Of a stretch of 64,000 nt of DNA, positions 7,407-15,375 are shown piece after piece (positions within the stretch are counted from its first letter, which is position 1; each line of letters starts with the position of its first letter). The stretch lies in assembly GCA_964411125.1 (NCBI GenBank), contig CAYPJU010000001.1, positions 144,808 to 208,807 of the forward strand, in the 5' to 3' direction. The translations under genes and the position numbers were made by a program. The notes beneath the pieces were generated by a model. It was not told where the DNA came from, searched no databases, and worked only from the letters and a program-made list of their open reading frames with translations. The DNA is from JBFIHF01 sp964411125 (GTDB taxonomy: Bacteria > Myxococcota_A > Bradymonadia > Bradymonadales > Bradymonadaceae).

Positions 7407-9901
7407 GGGCGCTCCACCCAGATCGGAGCCGTCCACGCCATGCGGTTCGGCTCCGGTTCCAGGATCTCCAGGTAGAAGAAGTGAACTCCGGGCGATGCGA
7501 CCGGCACGTCGACTCGTACCCATTCCCCGCCGCTTACCGCCTCGAGCCGCTCAACGACCGCGACCTCGTCCCCTCCCACTGTGCCTCCCCAGATCGCGAC
7601 CTCGAACGGACCGTCGAAGTCGGGGTCGGCGAGGTGAAACTGCAGCGAAACGGTGTCCGAGAGGATCGTCAGTTCCCCTCCGGACGGAACGAGATCGTTC
7701 GCGTAGTAGCGGATCGCGAGGTTCTCGTCCTCGCTCGCGAAGACCGACCGAGCTCCGATGGCGTCGAGAATCCCTCGTTCGCTCAGCTCGTCGGCGATCA
7801 CGGCCGTCCTCGACGTGTGGCCCGTCCCCCAGTTCGCAAGGTGATTGTCGTGGCTCGCCGTCGGGGCGAGACGGAACCCGTGACGAAGGTAGTAGTCCCA
7901 ATCGCTGTGAACCTTCACGAAGCGAGTCACCTCGTTCGTCTCCTCGTCCACGGTGAGGCTCGGGTTCTGCGCTTCTTCGCTACCGAGGTCGCTGCCGCGC
8001 GCGATCGTGACTTCGAACAACCGAGCATGGGCCGACGTCAAGTCGGCGATGTTGTGCAAGGTCTCCGAAACGACCGCGGGGTCCGGCATTGCCGCCCCGT
8101 CGATCCAGCTCTGGCGGACGTCGCGCAGAGGAAGGAAGTCGTCGAGGCCGTAGTCGTTGAACTTCTTGGAACGCTCGCTGTTGCTCTCGATCTCGAGCAG
8201 ATTGATGCCGTAGATCTGGTCCCAACTGCCGTTCGTGACTCCTTCGTAGTACTGGAAAGTGCGCGGATGGTTGAACATCACCCAGGCAGGGTCCCCCGCC
8301 TCGCGGCGAACGGGGAGGTACCCTTCGTAGAACGTCGAGAAGTCGCCACGGACGACCTTCGAGAGTTCGCGCGTCCCGATCACGTTGACGTGGTTTCCGG
8401 CACTGTTGGTCGACCACTCGAGCCCACCGAGGGCCGCGAAGGTGCCCTCGTGGCGAGCGTTGACCTCGTCGATTGTCGAGAGCATCTGCGCGAACGCGTC
8501 TGCCGACATGTTCGCGATGTTCGGATCCTCTCCCTCCACATCGTCCTGCACGTGCGGGGTGAGCGCGATGAAATCGAGGCCCCCCCGAGCGCGGGCGTAG
8601 TCGAGGGCGTGCAGCACCGGGTTCCCGGCCGCTTCCGGCGTCACGTCGACGAGCTCTCCGTCGATCTCGCGTTCCAACCGGCCGTCGTCCAGAACCTGGT
8701 CGCCGTCTTTCAGATCGAGGTGTGCGTGGAGGTTGCCGAAGAAGACGCGGCGTTCGACGAAGTCCTGTTCGCGCGCCGTCAGCCCCGCTTCGAGCGATTC
8801 CGACGTCAGCGACCATGTCCAGAGACGGTCGAAGAGATTCTCGAACGGGTCGACGACGTCGGGACGTTCGTAGCGAACGTAGAACTCCCAGTTGTTGAAG
8901 AACGCGCTCCCCGACCAGTTGCCCGAACCATTGATCATGACCCGGCCGTCGAAGACGGCGAGCTTGTTGTGCATGATCTGGTAGAGGTCGCCGTTCGTCT
9001 TCTTGTAGCGAATCTCCCCGCCGGCGGCTCGCAGGCGGTCCCAGTCCGAGCCGCGCGCCTCGTCGATGTCTGCCGCGTTCAACACGACGCGGACGCGAAC
9101 GCCATTCTCCGCTGCCTTGGCGAGCTCCTTGACGGCGTCGTCGAAGACGAGGTGGTGCATCAGGACGTCGATCGTCGACTGCGCGCTTCGGATCTCATCG
9201 CGAAGCACCTTCCAGGCGCCGCTCCCCGGCGTGAACGCCACCTCCTCGGTGGAGCAGATCGCGCCGAGCTCGGGTTGTCGGACGAGCATCTTGTCGAAGT
9301 AGCAGCGGAACGCTCCGACGAAGGGGTCCTCTTCGCTGCTCGAGACGACGATCGTGTTCTCGTCGTTGATCGAGACACCCGTCGACGACCAGTTGTTGCT
9401 GCCGAGGAGGACGGTCTTCGCGTCGACGACCATGTACTTGGCATGCTGCAGGCCCGCGTACGAGCCGTTGTTCCGCCCCTTTACGAACTCCACGGGGATC
9501 CCGGCTTCGGCGAGCCGGGTGGATGGATTGTCCCCGTCGGCCTGTGACGCGTTCATCGCGAGCTTGACGATGACGCCCCTGCGGTGCGCGCGCAGGAGGG
9601 CCTCTTCGATGTTTTGCCGGCTGAAGGTGAACTGCGCGACGTCGATCGATCGCTGCGCCCCATCGATGAGCTCGATGACGCGCGCGACGATCTCGGAGTT
9701 TGCGAGGAGATGATCCTTGTCGGCGCCGTCGCAGACGTCGCAGTGAGGGTCGGTGAGCAACACCTCGTAGCGTCGCCCGTCTACGAACGAATCTGCCTTT
9801 CCACGCGGGATTGGAACCTGATTATGATCCGGACCGGTCGTCTCGCCGCCGCAACTGATCAGGGCGGCGAAGGCCGCCGCTGCTAGCACACGCAGTTTCA
9901 T
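7403..9901 (-). CDS. lipoprotein with phospholipase D-like and PHP (CehA/McbA-like) domains
   Basis: An 832-residue protein with a lipoprotein signal (MKLRVLAAAAFAALISC, Cys 17). The N-terminal half has two phospholipase D motifs: HAKYMVVD (His about residue 153) followed by GSNN, and HNKLAVFD followed by GSGN, the paired HxK(x4)D active site of the PLD superfamily. The C-terminal half looks like a PHP-type metallohydrolase of the CehA/McbA family: GNLHAHLDLKDG, DFIALTPH, MFNHP and SHDNHL supply metal-ligand His/Asp. Joining the two hydrolases suggests a surface or periplasmic enzyme acting on phosphodiesters. The start at 9901 is chosen because it opens the signal peptide; an upstream in-frame ATG adds 32 polar residues. 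Confidence 0.85.
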   Translation of the reverse strand: MKLRVLAAAAFAALISCGGETTGPDHNQVPIPRGKADSFVDGRRYEVLLTDPHCDVCDGADKDHLLANSEIVARVIELIDGAQRSIDVAQFTFSRQNIEEALLRAHRRGVIVKLAMNASQADGDNPSTRLAEAGIPVEFVKGRNNGSYAGLQHAKYMVVDAKTVLLGSNNWSSTGVSINDENTIVVSSSEEDPFVGAFRCYFDKMLVRQPELGAICSTEEVAFTPGSGAWKVLRDEIRSAQSTIDVLMHHLVFDDAVKELAKAAENGVRVRVVLNAADIDEARGSDWDRLRAAGGEIRYKKTNGDLYQIMHNKLAVFDGRVMINGSGNWSGSAFFNNWEFYVRYERPDVVDPFENLFDRLWTWSLTSESLEAGLTAREQDFVERRVFFGNLHAHLDLKDGDQVLDDGRLEREIDGELVDVTPEAAGNPVLHALDYARARGGLDFIALTPHVQDDVEGEDPNIANMSADAFAQMLSTIDEVNARHEGTFAALGGLEWSTNSAGNHVNVIGTRELSKVVRGDFSTFYEGYLPVRREAGDPAWVMFNHPRTFQYYEGVTNGSWDQIYGINLLEIESNSERSKKFNDYGLDDFLPLRDVRQSWIDGAAMPDPAVVSETLHNIADLTSAHARLFEVTIARGSDLGSEEAQNPSLTVDEETNEVTRFVKVHSDWDYYLRHGFRLAPTASHDNHLANWGTGHTSRTAVIADELSERGILDAIGARSVFASEDENLAIRYYANDLVPSGGELTILSDTVSLQFHLADPDFDGPFEVAIWGGTVGGDEVAVVERLEAVSGGEWVRVDVPVASPGVHFFYLEILEPEPNRMAWTAPIWVERP

Positions 9902-10052
9902 TCGGTGTTCCTCGGCAAATCGATCGCGATATCGCCAGCTTTTCAGCCATTCGCAAACATGTTTAGAACGCCGGGATGGTATCGGTCCGTGGCGCAATCC
10001 TCAAATCCTTCCTCGACTGCGTGGCCGTCTCGGGCTTCTGGAGGGAGTCCCA

Positions 10053-10067
10053 TAACGCGACGCGTCA
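10053..10067. promoter_or_regulatory. imperfect palindrome, candidate operator (copy 1)
   Basis: TAACGC-GAC-GCGTCA, six-base arms around a 3-base spacer with one mismatch. It lies in the 276-bp divergent gap between the PLD-PHP lipoprotein and the phasin-like gene. A perfect version sits exactly 60 bp downstream at the same orientation relative to the phasin-like start. Paired identical palindromes in a divergent promoter region are typical of a repressor or activator site. Confidence 0.45.
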
Positions 10068-10112
10068 TTTTTTCTCTTGCGGGGGGTGGGGGGAGTGCTT
10101 AACCTTCCGGTA

Positions 10113-10127
10113 TGACGCGATGCGTCA
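10113..10127. promoter_or_regulatory. perfect palindrome, candidate operator (copy 2)
   Basis: TGACGC-GAT-GCGTCA, a perfect inverted repeat with six-base arms, 50 bp upstream of the phasin-like start at 10178 and 60 bp from copy 1. Its position, close to the expected promoter, would suit autoregulation of the downstream gene. The regulator is not identifiable from this window. Confidence 0.5.
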
Positions 10128-10177
10128 CAACCTGAAGAGTTTACAGATTCCACCTGCAGATAAAGAAGGAGAACAAG

Positions 10178-10621
10178 ATGGCAACCATGATCGACCAGAC
10201 GATTGACCAGTCGCGAGAGAGGATTGACGAGATGCGTCAAACGGTGACGCGCCGCGCCGAAAAACTGAGCCGCGACGCACAGACGTTCGTCGGCCGGACC
10301 AAAGATACGGCCGTCGGGACGTTGCTCAAGACCGCGGCTGTCTCGCTCGAGACTGTAGCGGGACTGGGACGCGCGCTCCCTCCGACGCGACCCCTTGCCG
10401 ATCGGCTGACCTCCCGCGCCTCGGCCCTCGATCGCGCCCGCGGAGCTCTCGGCAAACCCACCATCAATGGGTACGACGACATGAACGTGAAGCAGGTCGG
10501 CGATGCCCTCGACCGACTCCCCGTGTGGGAAGTTGCGAAAGTTCGGGCCTACGAAGAGGCCAACAAGAACCGCAAGACCGTGCTCGCCGCATGTGACCGT
10601 ATCCTCGACCCCACCGTCTGA
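10178..10621 (+). CDS. phasin-like helical protein
   Basis: A 147-residue, mostly alpha-helical protein. The N-terminal 60 residues are amphipathic, Gln/Arg/Thr-rich and resemble phasins, which coat polyhydroxyalkanoate granules or lipid droplets. The C-terminal 45 residues form a separate conserved-looking module (YDDMNVKQV...LPVWEV.KVR.YE..NKNRKTVL) that I recall as a helical hairpin at the end of granule- or lipid-droplet-associated proteins. An excellent ribosome site (AAGGAG) lies seven bases before the ATG, implying high expression. No signal peptide. Two palindromes upstream suggest tight regulation. The phasin assignment rests on composition and is tentative. Confidence 0.75.
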   Translation: MATMIDQTIDQSRERIDEMRQTVTRRAEKLSRDAQTFVGRTKDTAVGTLLKTAAVSLETVAGLGRALPPTRPLADRLTSRASALDRARGALGKPTINGYDDMNVKQVGDALDRLPVWEVAKVRAYEEANKNRKTVLAACDRILDPTV

Positions 10622-10698
10622 GGCGAGCTGCCGAGACGGGAAAAATTGCCTGTGCCACGTCGCGAGTTACGCTCGGTTCGTCCCCACCAGAGGTCGAA

Positions 10699-11592
10699 AT
10701 GCCGAGACTCGCGACGTTTCTCTTTCTGACTCTTCTCGTCCCGGCGACCGCGTCTGCGCAGTCGTCGGAGGCCGAGCCCACGGCGCCCGCCGCTCCTGCA
10801 TCTGGGTCGGGCGGGGTCGAGCCCGTCTACGGCAATCGCAGCGTCACGCCGGCGCCAGGGACGTTCAGCCTCTACGTCGGGCCAAACTCGAACATCGACC
10901 TAAACCTCGCCACCGGAACGCCGCTCTTTGGAACCCTTCTCGAGCCGGGACTGTCGCAGGTCATCATCGCCGAGACCGAAGTCTGCGCATTCGGATTCTG
11001 CACGACGACCGACATCCCCGATCCGCTCGTCCTCTCGATAGGAGGCGCTTACGCTCCGATCGAGAACCTGGAGGTGGGAGCGATGCTCCTCGTCCTCGAG
11101 CTCGCTCCAGATGTAGAGTACGCCACCACTACGCTTCACGCGAGGTATCGATTGGTGGAAGGACCGATCGACGTCGCCGGGCAGGTTCTGTTCGTGCTCC
11201 CATTCGGGAATGGACCGTTCATCGCCGAGGTCGGGATGCCCGTGCGCTTCCGCGGAAACCTGCGCGTCGATACCGGAGGCTACGTCTCCTTCGACGAGAA
11301 CGGCAATTTCGGGATGAGGATCCCGGTCGCGCTCGCGGCGCAGCTCACTCCGCAGTTCTTCCTCGGCGGCCGTACCGGCTTCGGCGTTCCCGATTTCGAC
11401 TTCGGGGACACATACATTCCGCTCGAGCTCATCGGCGGCTACACGATCGCTACGGGCAGCACCGTCGTCGACATCACGGCGGGGGCAGGATTCCCCGCCT
11501 TCCTCGCGTTCGGCGGGATTTACCACTCACGCTACGACTCCGTCATCACCGAGATCTTCCAGTTCAGCCTCGGAGCGAACGCTCATTTCTGA
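10699..11592 (+). CDS. putative outer-membrane beta-barrel protein
   Basis: A 297-residue protein with a clear signal peptide (cleavage near ASAQS), a short Ala/Pro/Ser linker, then alternating hydrophobic and polar strands rich in Gly and aromatic residues (for example LYVGPNSNIDLNLATG, FFLGGRTGFGVP), ending in Phe. A terminal aromatic residue is the usual recognition signal for BAM-dependent insertion. I do not recognise a specific family. It begins 77 bases after the phasin-like gene on the same strand; its own promoter is not obvious. Confidence 0.75.
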   Translation: MPRLATFLFLTLLVPATASAQSSEAEPTAPAAPASGSGGVEPVYGNRSVTPAPGTFSLYVGPNSNIDLNLATGTPLFGTLLEPGLSQVIIAETEVCAFGFCTTTDIPDPLVLSIGGAYAPIENLEVGAMLLVLELAPDVEYATTTLHARYRLVEGPIDVAGQVLFVLPFGNGPFIAEVGMPVRFRGNLRVDTGGYVSFDENGNFGMRIPVALAAQLTPQFFLGGRTGFGVPDFDFGDTYIPLELIGGYTIATGSTVVDITAGAGFPAFLAFGGIYHSRYDSVITEIFQFSLGANAHF

Positions 11593-11672
11593 GGCGCCTG
11601 GCGCTCGATGTCGGGGGCGTTCTCTCGCGTCCGCAGAGACCGCCATCCGAGGCCATCGGGAGGCGGGATCGT

Positions 11673-12404
11673 TCAGTGGGCGAGCAGTCCGAACGTCGCG
11701 ACGGCGGCCAGGAAGGTGAGAGCAATCTTGCGGTAGGCCCGCTGCTCCTGGCGCGAGAAGACCTTCGAGCCGAGGTGGACTGCGACGAGGTAGGGCGGCG
11801 CGCAGACGGCGAAGAGCGGAAAGACCTTTTCGGGCTCCGCAGTCCCCGACCCGAGCATCGTCGTCAGGGCGAAGATTCCACCGATCGTGAAAAAGGCGAT
11901 GAGGTTCGCGCGCGTCTGCGCGGCTGAATCGTCGGTCGACAGGAGAGCGAGCACCACGGGGGGGCCACCGACGCCGGCCATTCCGGTCAAGATACCGCTG
12001 GCCGCGCCGACCGGCATGAGTACTCGCAGTCGTTCGGCCCCGCGGAATGTCACCCCCACGAACATCAGGCCGACGAGCAGCAGCACGACGCCGCTGACGA
12101 TGCGGCCCAGCATGCTGGGCCCGATCATTCCGAGCAGCCAGACACCAAACGGGATGGTCGCCATCGCCGGAATCACGAGCGAGAACACCCGTCGCCAGTT
12201 CACCAACTTCCGAATCTCGGGCAGCAGCCGCATGTCCCCCAGCACCGTGACGAGAACCACGACGGGGACCGCGACTTCGGGAGGATGGGCGAGCGTGAGC
12301 AACGGAACCATCAAGAGTCCCGTTCCGAACCCCGCAAAACCGCGAAAGCCGCCTGCGAGGGCGGCGATTCCGGCGGCTGCGGCTATGAGAAGATATTGCT
12401 CCAC
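11673..12404 (-). CDS. TSUP (TauE/SafE) family membrane transporter
   Basis: A 243-residue integral membrane protein with about seven or eight hydrophobic helices. It carries the two half-repeat signatures of the sulfite/organosulfur exporter family: GGFRGFAGFGTGL near residues 18-31 in the first half and SGILTGMAGVGGPP in the second. Members export sulfite, sulfoacetate or related anions; the substrate cannot be read from sequence. Convergent with the outer-membrane protein gene, with 80 bases between the two stops. Confidence 0.88.
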   Translation of the reverse strand: MEQYLLIAAAAGIAALAGGFRGFAGFGTGLLMVPLLTLAHPPEVAVPVVVLVTVLGDMRLLPEIRKLVNWRRVFSLVIPAMATIPFGVWLLGMIGPSMLGRIVSGVVLLLVGLMFVGVTFRGAERLRVLMPVGAASGILTGMAGVGGPPVVLALLSTDDSAAQTRANLIAFFTIGGIFALTTMLGSGTAEPEKVFPLFAVCAPPYLVAVHLGSKVFSRQEQRAYRKIALTFLAAVATFGLLAH

Positions 12405-12478
12405 GCGCGGGAAGATAGAGAGAACACGCCCGCTCTACAACGGCGAACGGCTGATCGGGATACGATTGCGGCCGAGGA

Positions 12479-13222
12479 TCAGTAGTCGACCGCGACGAGA
12501 ACTTCGCCGTCCGATCCCCAGGTCGTCCAGGTGCCGATCCGCTCGTCGTCGGAGTACTCACCTTCCTCGCGGATCACGCCGTTGGGGTGGAACTCGAGCC
12601 ACATTCCGTGCCGCAGGTCGTAGGCGAATTCGCCCTCCGACGCGATCTGACCGTCGGCGTACCAACGGCGGTAGGGGCCGTGGCGCGTGCCGCGGTCGGT
12701 CGCGCACCATTGCTCCAGGCCGGCCCGCTGCTCTTCGGTGCGGATCGGGCACGACATGGAGGGCATCACGAACACCGGATCCGCCGGCTCGGAATCCACA
12801 ATGACGACGTCTCGATGCACGTAATGCGTCGTGTGGTGCCCATGATCGTAGTGTACTCGATGACGGTGCGTGCGGTGGCGGTGGTGACCGTGGCCATGTC
12901 CGTGGTGGCGATGGCCCGTGGTGACGCTCCAGTAGGGGCCTCCGACGTGAAGCTGCACGCTCGAACGGGAGGTGCCGTGCCGATGAACGGTGCGTCGGTG
13001 CGTCGTGTGACCGTGCGTCGAACGGCGATGCGTCGTCCCCCGCCGGGTGCTCGTTCCGTGCCCTCGCTTGTGGTGCTTCCGCGTCTTCGTCTTCGTCTTG
13101 CTGTGGTGGACCCGGCGCTCTACGCGGCGTTCCTGAGCGTCCGCCTCAGATGGCGCGCCCACCAGAACGCCTCCGAGGCTGAGGGTCGCGAGCGACATGA
13201 CGACAATCATTTTGCGAAACAT
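12479..13222 (-). CDS. secreted His-rich protein with C-terminal MORN-like repeats
   Basis: A 247-residue protein with a signal peptide (cleavage near ADAQE) and a good AGGAG ribosome site. Residues about 35-140 are a basic low-complexity region packed with His, Arg, Thr and Gly (runs such as HRHHGHGHGHH), likely able to bind transition metals. The C-terminal 70 residues contain MORN/YwqK-type repeats (GPYRRWYADGQIASEGEF, HGMWLEFHPNGVIREEGEY), short beta-hairpins seen in toxin-antitoxin YwqK and many myxobacterial lipoproteins. A metal-buffering or matrix role is inference. Divergent from the 13342 gene. Confidence 0.82.
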   Translation of the reverse strand: MFRKMIVVMSLATLSLGGVLVGAPSEADAQERRVERRVHHSKTKTKTRKHHKRGHGTSTRRGTTHRRSTHGHTTHRRTVHRHGTSRSSVQLHVGGPYWSVTTGHRHHGHGHGHHRHRTHRHRVHYDHGHHTTHYVHRDVVIVDSEPADPVFVMPSMSCPIRTEEQRAGLEQWCATDRGTRHGPYRRWYADGQIASEGEFAYDLRHGMWLEFHPNGVIREEGEYSDDERIGTWTTWGSDGEVLVAVDY

Positions 13223-13341
13223 CCAATTCTCCTGCGCGTCTCAAACAGAGCTTCGACTCTTCGGACGGTGCCACTTACGATGATATTCAACCACGGACCA
13301 AATTCGAACGTTTTGCCGACAAACCCCTCAGCGAGCCCCCA

Positions 13342-13962
13342 ATGAGTCGACCTCTGCGCCTCATGTTCTACGACGACACTTGCCGACGGTCTCGTCTCGG
13401 GTTCGGCCTCACCCATTCGTGGGTCGCGGGCGCCGTCCTCTACGGTGCGCTCGGAAAGTTCGACGCGACCCGGGGGGTTCGCAACTGGGAAGAAGCGCTG
13501 GAGTGGCTCGCGACCGTCGGAGACGGGGAGCCGATAGGAGAGATTCAGTACTGGGGCCATGGAAAGTGGGGCAAGGTGATGATCGACGGCGACCCGGTCA
13601 CCCCCCGCGATCTCGTCGGAGAGAACCCGCGCGCCCGAGGGTTCGCTTCGGTGCGGGAACGGATGACCGAGGACTCGCTCTGGTGGTTTCGAACGTGCGA
13701 GACGTTCGGCGCGCGGGTCGGGCACGACTTCGCCCGACGCTGGACCGACTTCTTCGGCTGTCGCGCAGCCGGTCACACCTACATCATCGGTCCGTGGCAG
13801 TCGGGGCTTCACGCGCTTCGACCCGGCGAGGAGCCGAACTGGGCCGCGATCGAAGGGATCGAGGAGGGCTCCGACGACGCTCCCGAGAAGGCGCTCTGGT
13901 CGGTCCCGGGGGCCCCCAACACCATCAGTTTTCTGCGGCCGAATCTGCCGGACTGGGCCTGA
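13342..13962 (+). CDS. uncharacterised protein with caspase-like His/Cys arrangement
   Basis: A 206-residue soluble protein with no signal peptide. I do not recognise a named family. It has an IQYWGHG segment (His 73) after a predicted beta strand and, about 46 residues later, a LWWFRTCETFG segment (Cys 119). This order, a strand followed by GHG and then a strand followed by Cys, is the pattern of clan CD (caspase-fold) peptidases such as CHAT and DUF4347 proteins. The spacing fits but the rest of the fold cannot be verified by eye. The ribosome site is weak. Convergent with the membrane protein gene downstream (5-base gap). Confidence 0.75.
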   Translation: MSRPLRLMFYDDTCRRSRLGFGLTHSWVAGAVLYGALGKFDATRGVRNWEEALEWLATVGDGEPIGEIQYWGHGKWGKVMIDGDPVTPRDLVGENPRARGFASVRERMTEDSLWWFRTCETFGARVGHDFARRWTDFFGCRAAGHTYIIGPWQSGLHALRPGEEPNWAAIEGIEEGSDDAPEKALWSVPGAPNTISFLRPNLPDWA

Positions 13963-13967
13963 GGCGG

Positions 13968-14777
13968 TCAGCGCGCGAGCGGAACACCGCGCTCGATCGA
14001 TTGAATCGAGGTGAAGATGGCGGTGGTGAACACGAGGGAAGCGAAAGCGCCCACGAACGATGCGATGTCCGCGCCGAGCGAGCCCACGAAGTACCCGATC
14101 GGCGGGAAGACCGAACTGAGGAGTTCACCGACGACCGCTGCGATCGAACCTCCGCAGCCGCTCAGGACGCCGACCGACACCAGCGAAGCTCCCAGGGCGA
14201 TCGCGACCGGAAGGGCGTACGCTTTGGTGAGCTCGTACGAGCGCCGCATGCACTCCATCGGCGGCAATTCGGTCGTCGCCGCCAGGTAGGGAGCCTGCAC
14301 GAAGAAGAAGAGCGGAACCAACGCGCCGATCCCGCAGGCGAGCCCACCGATCATGACGCTCACCGAGAAGAGGAGCGACGTGACCACCGTCTTCCCCACG
14401 ACTTCCCGCGCGAGCCTGAAGGCGTCCGACGGCCCGTTGACGAAGTCCTTTCCTTCGAACGCCTGCATCTGCATCGGACGCATCAACGCGGGGACTCCGA
14501 GCCCTACGACGAGAGCGACCAGGATCGTGATCGGCAGCGTCAGCGCCATCGCCGTCGCTGCGACGCCCGCCACGCCGGGCGAGAACTGGGCGACCAGCAG
14601 CACGACCGTAATCAGGATGTCGGGGAGGAAGTTGATGACCCAGAGGACGCCGAGCGCCATGGCGATCGCGGGGACGCTGTTCTTCGCCACCAGGGTGACG
14701 TTGTCGACCAGCTCCGTCGTCTCGATCGCGCCAGCGTCCCAGCCTTCGGCGGGCTTGCTCCAGTTGGAAAAGTCCAT
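13968..14777 (-). CDS. multi-pass membrane protein of unknown function
   Basis: A 269-residue protein with about six transmembrane helices separated by short polar loops; the first 35 residues are polar and cytoplasmic. Composition and layout resemble the membrane domain found in glycerophosphodiesterase-associated and DUF975-type proteins, but I see no diagnostic motif. An AGGAG site lies eight bases before the ATG. Convergent with the 13342 gene; 143 bases separate its start from the TM2 gene on the other strand. Confidence 0.8.
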   Translation of the reverse strand: MDFSNWSKPAEGWDAGAIETTELVDNVTLVAKNSVPAIAMALGVLWVINFLPDILITVVLLVAQFSPGVAGVAATAMALTLPITILVALVVGLGVPALMRPMQMQAFEGKDFVNGPSDAFRLAREVVGKTVVTSLLFSVSVMIGGLACGIGALVPLFFFVQAPYLAATTELPPMECMRRSYELTKAYALPVAIALGASLVSVGVLSGCGGSIAAVVGELLSSVFPPIGYFVGSLGADIASFVGAFASLVFTTAIFTSIQSIERGVPLAR

Positions 14778-14920
14778 GCGTTGCTCCTGTGGGGTGCGCC
14801 CTCATCTTCGCAGCCGCGGTTCGTACGTCAAATCGGAAGGTTGCGACGGGGGCGTCAGCGACCCGTTGACCGGCGAATCCGAATTGTTTACCCGTGGTGA
14901 CCCCGACCAGGAGCGCCAAC

Positions 14921-15373
14921 ATGTCGAGCGACTACCAGATGACGCGTGCGAGGACGACGGAAGTGCGAAGTCCGCACAACCGTGTCGTGATCTTTCTCCT
15001 CTGCATCTTCTTCGGCTACTTCGGCGTGCACCGCTTCGCGGTCGGGAAACTTTGGACCGGCCTCTTCATGCTCCTCACCGGGGGTGGGTTCGGAATCCTC
15101 TGGATCTGGGACTTCGTGATGATGCTGCTCGGACGCTTCACCGACGTGGAGGGGAGGGTACTCGGCCCCCCGAAGGTCGAGCGCGTCGCCTTGCTCCCCC
15201 CACCGGAGCCCACTGCCAGGGCACTTCCCCAGAAGCTCGACGACGTCGAGCCGGAGCTCTCCCCCTTGCGCGAGGACGACATCGACCTCGACGCCCTCGA
15301 TCGCGAGGTGATGGGAGACCCGCTCGAGGAGCAGTTCGCCGAGCTGGAACGGGAGATGAAAGCGAAGAAGTAG
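14921..15373 (+). CDS. TM2 domain protein
   Basis: A 150-residue protein. After about 20 polar residues comes a TM2 domain: two hydrophobic helices joined by a short turn, with the conserved GYFGVHRFAVGK.WTG motif followed by GGFGILWIWDF. The C-terminal 70 residues are acidic and cytoplasmic. TM2 proteins are small membrane proteins without a fixed biochemical role. The ATG at 14921 is preferred to the GTG at 14894 because AGGAG lies eight bases upstream of it. Its stop is two bases from the stop of glnS. Confidence 0.88.
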   Translation: MSSDYQMTRARTTEVRSPHNRVVIFLLCIFFGYFGVHRFAVGKLWTGLFMLLTGGGFGILWIWDFVMMLLGRFTDVEGRVLGPPKVERVALLPPPEPTARALPQKLDDVEPELSPLREDDIDLDALDREVMGDPLEEQFAELEREMKAKK

Positions 15374-15375
15374 GT

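Noticed and set aside
7481..9547. 688-codon antisense frame to the PLD-PHP gene
   Set aside because: Mirror frame of a well-supported gene; composition typical of reverse-complement high-GC coding DNA.
10234..10250. GCGTCA-AACGG-TGACGC inverted repeat inside the phasin-like gene as a third operator
   Set aside because: The arms are the same hexamer but in the opposite order and spacing, and the site lies within coding sequence; chance or codon-driven.
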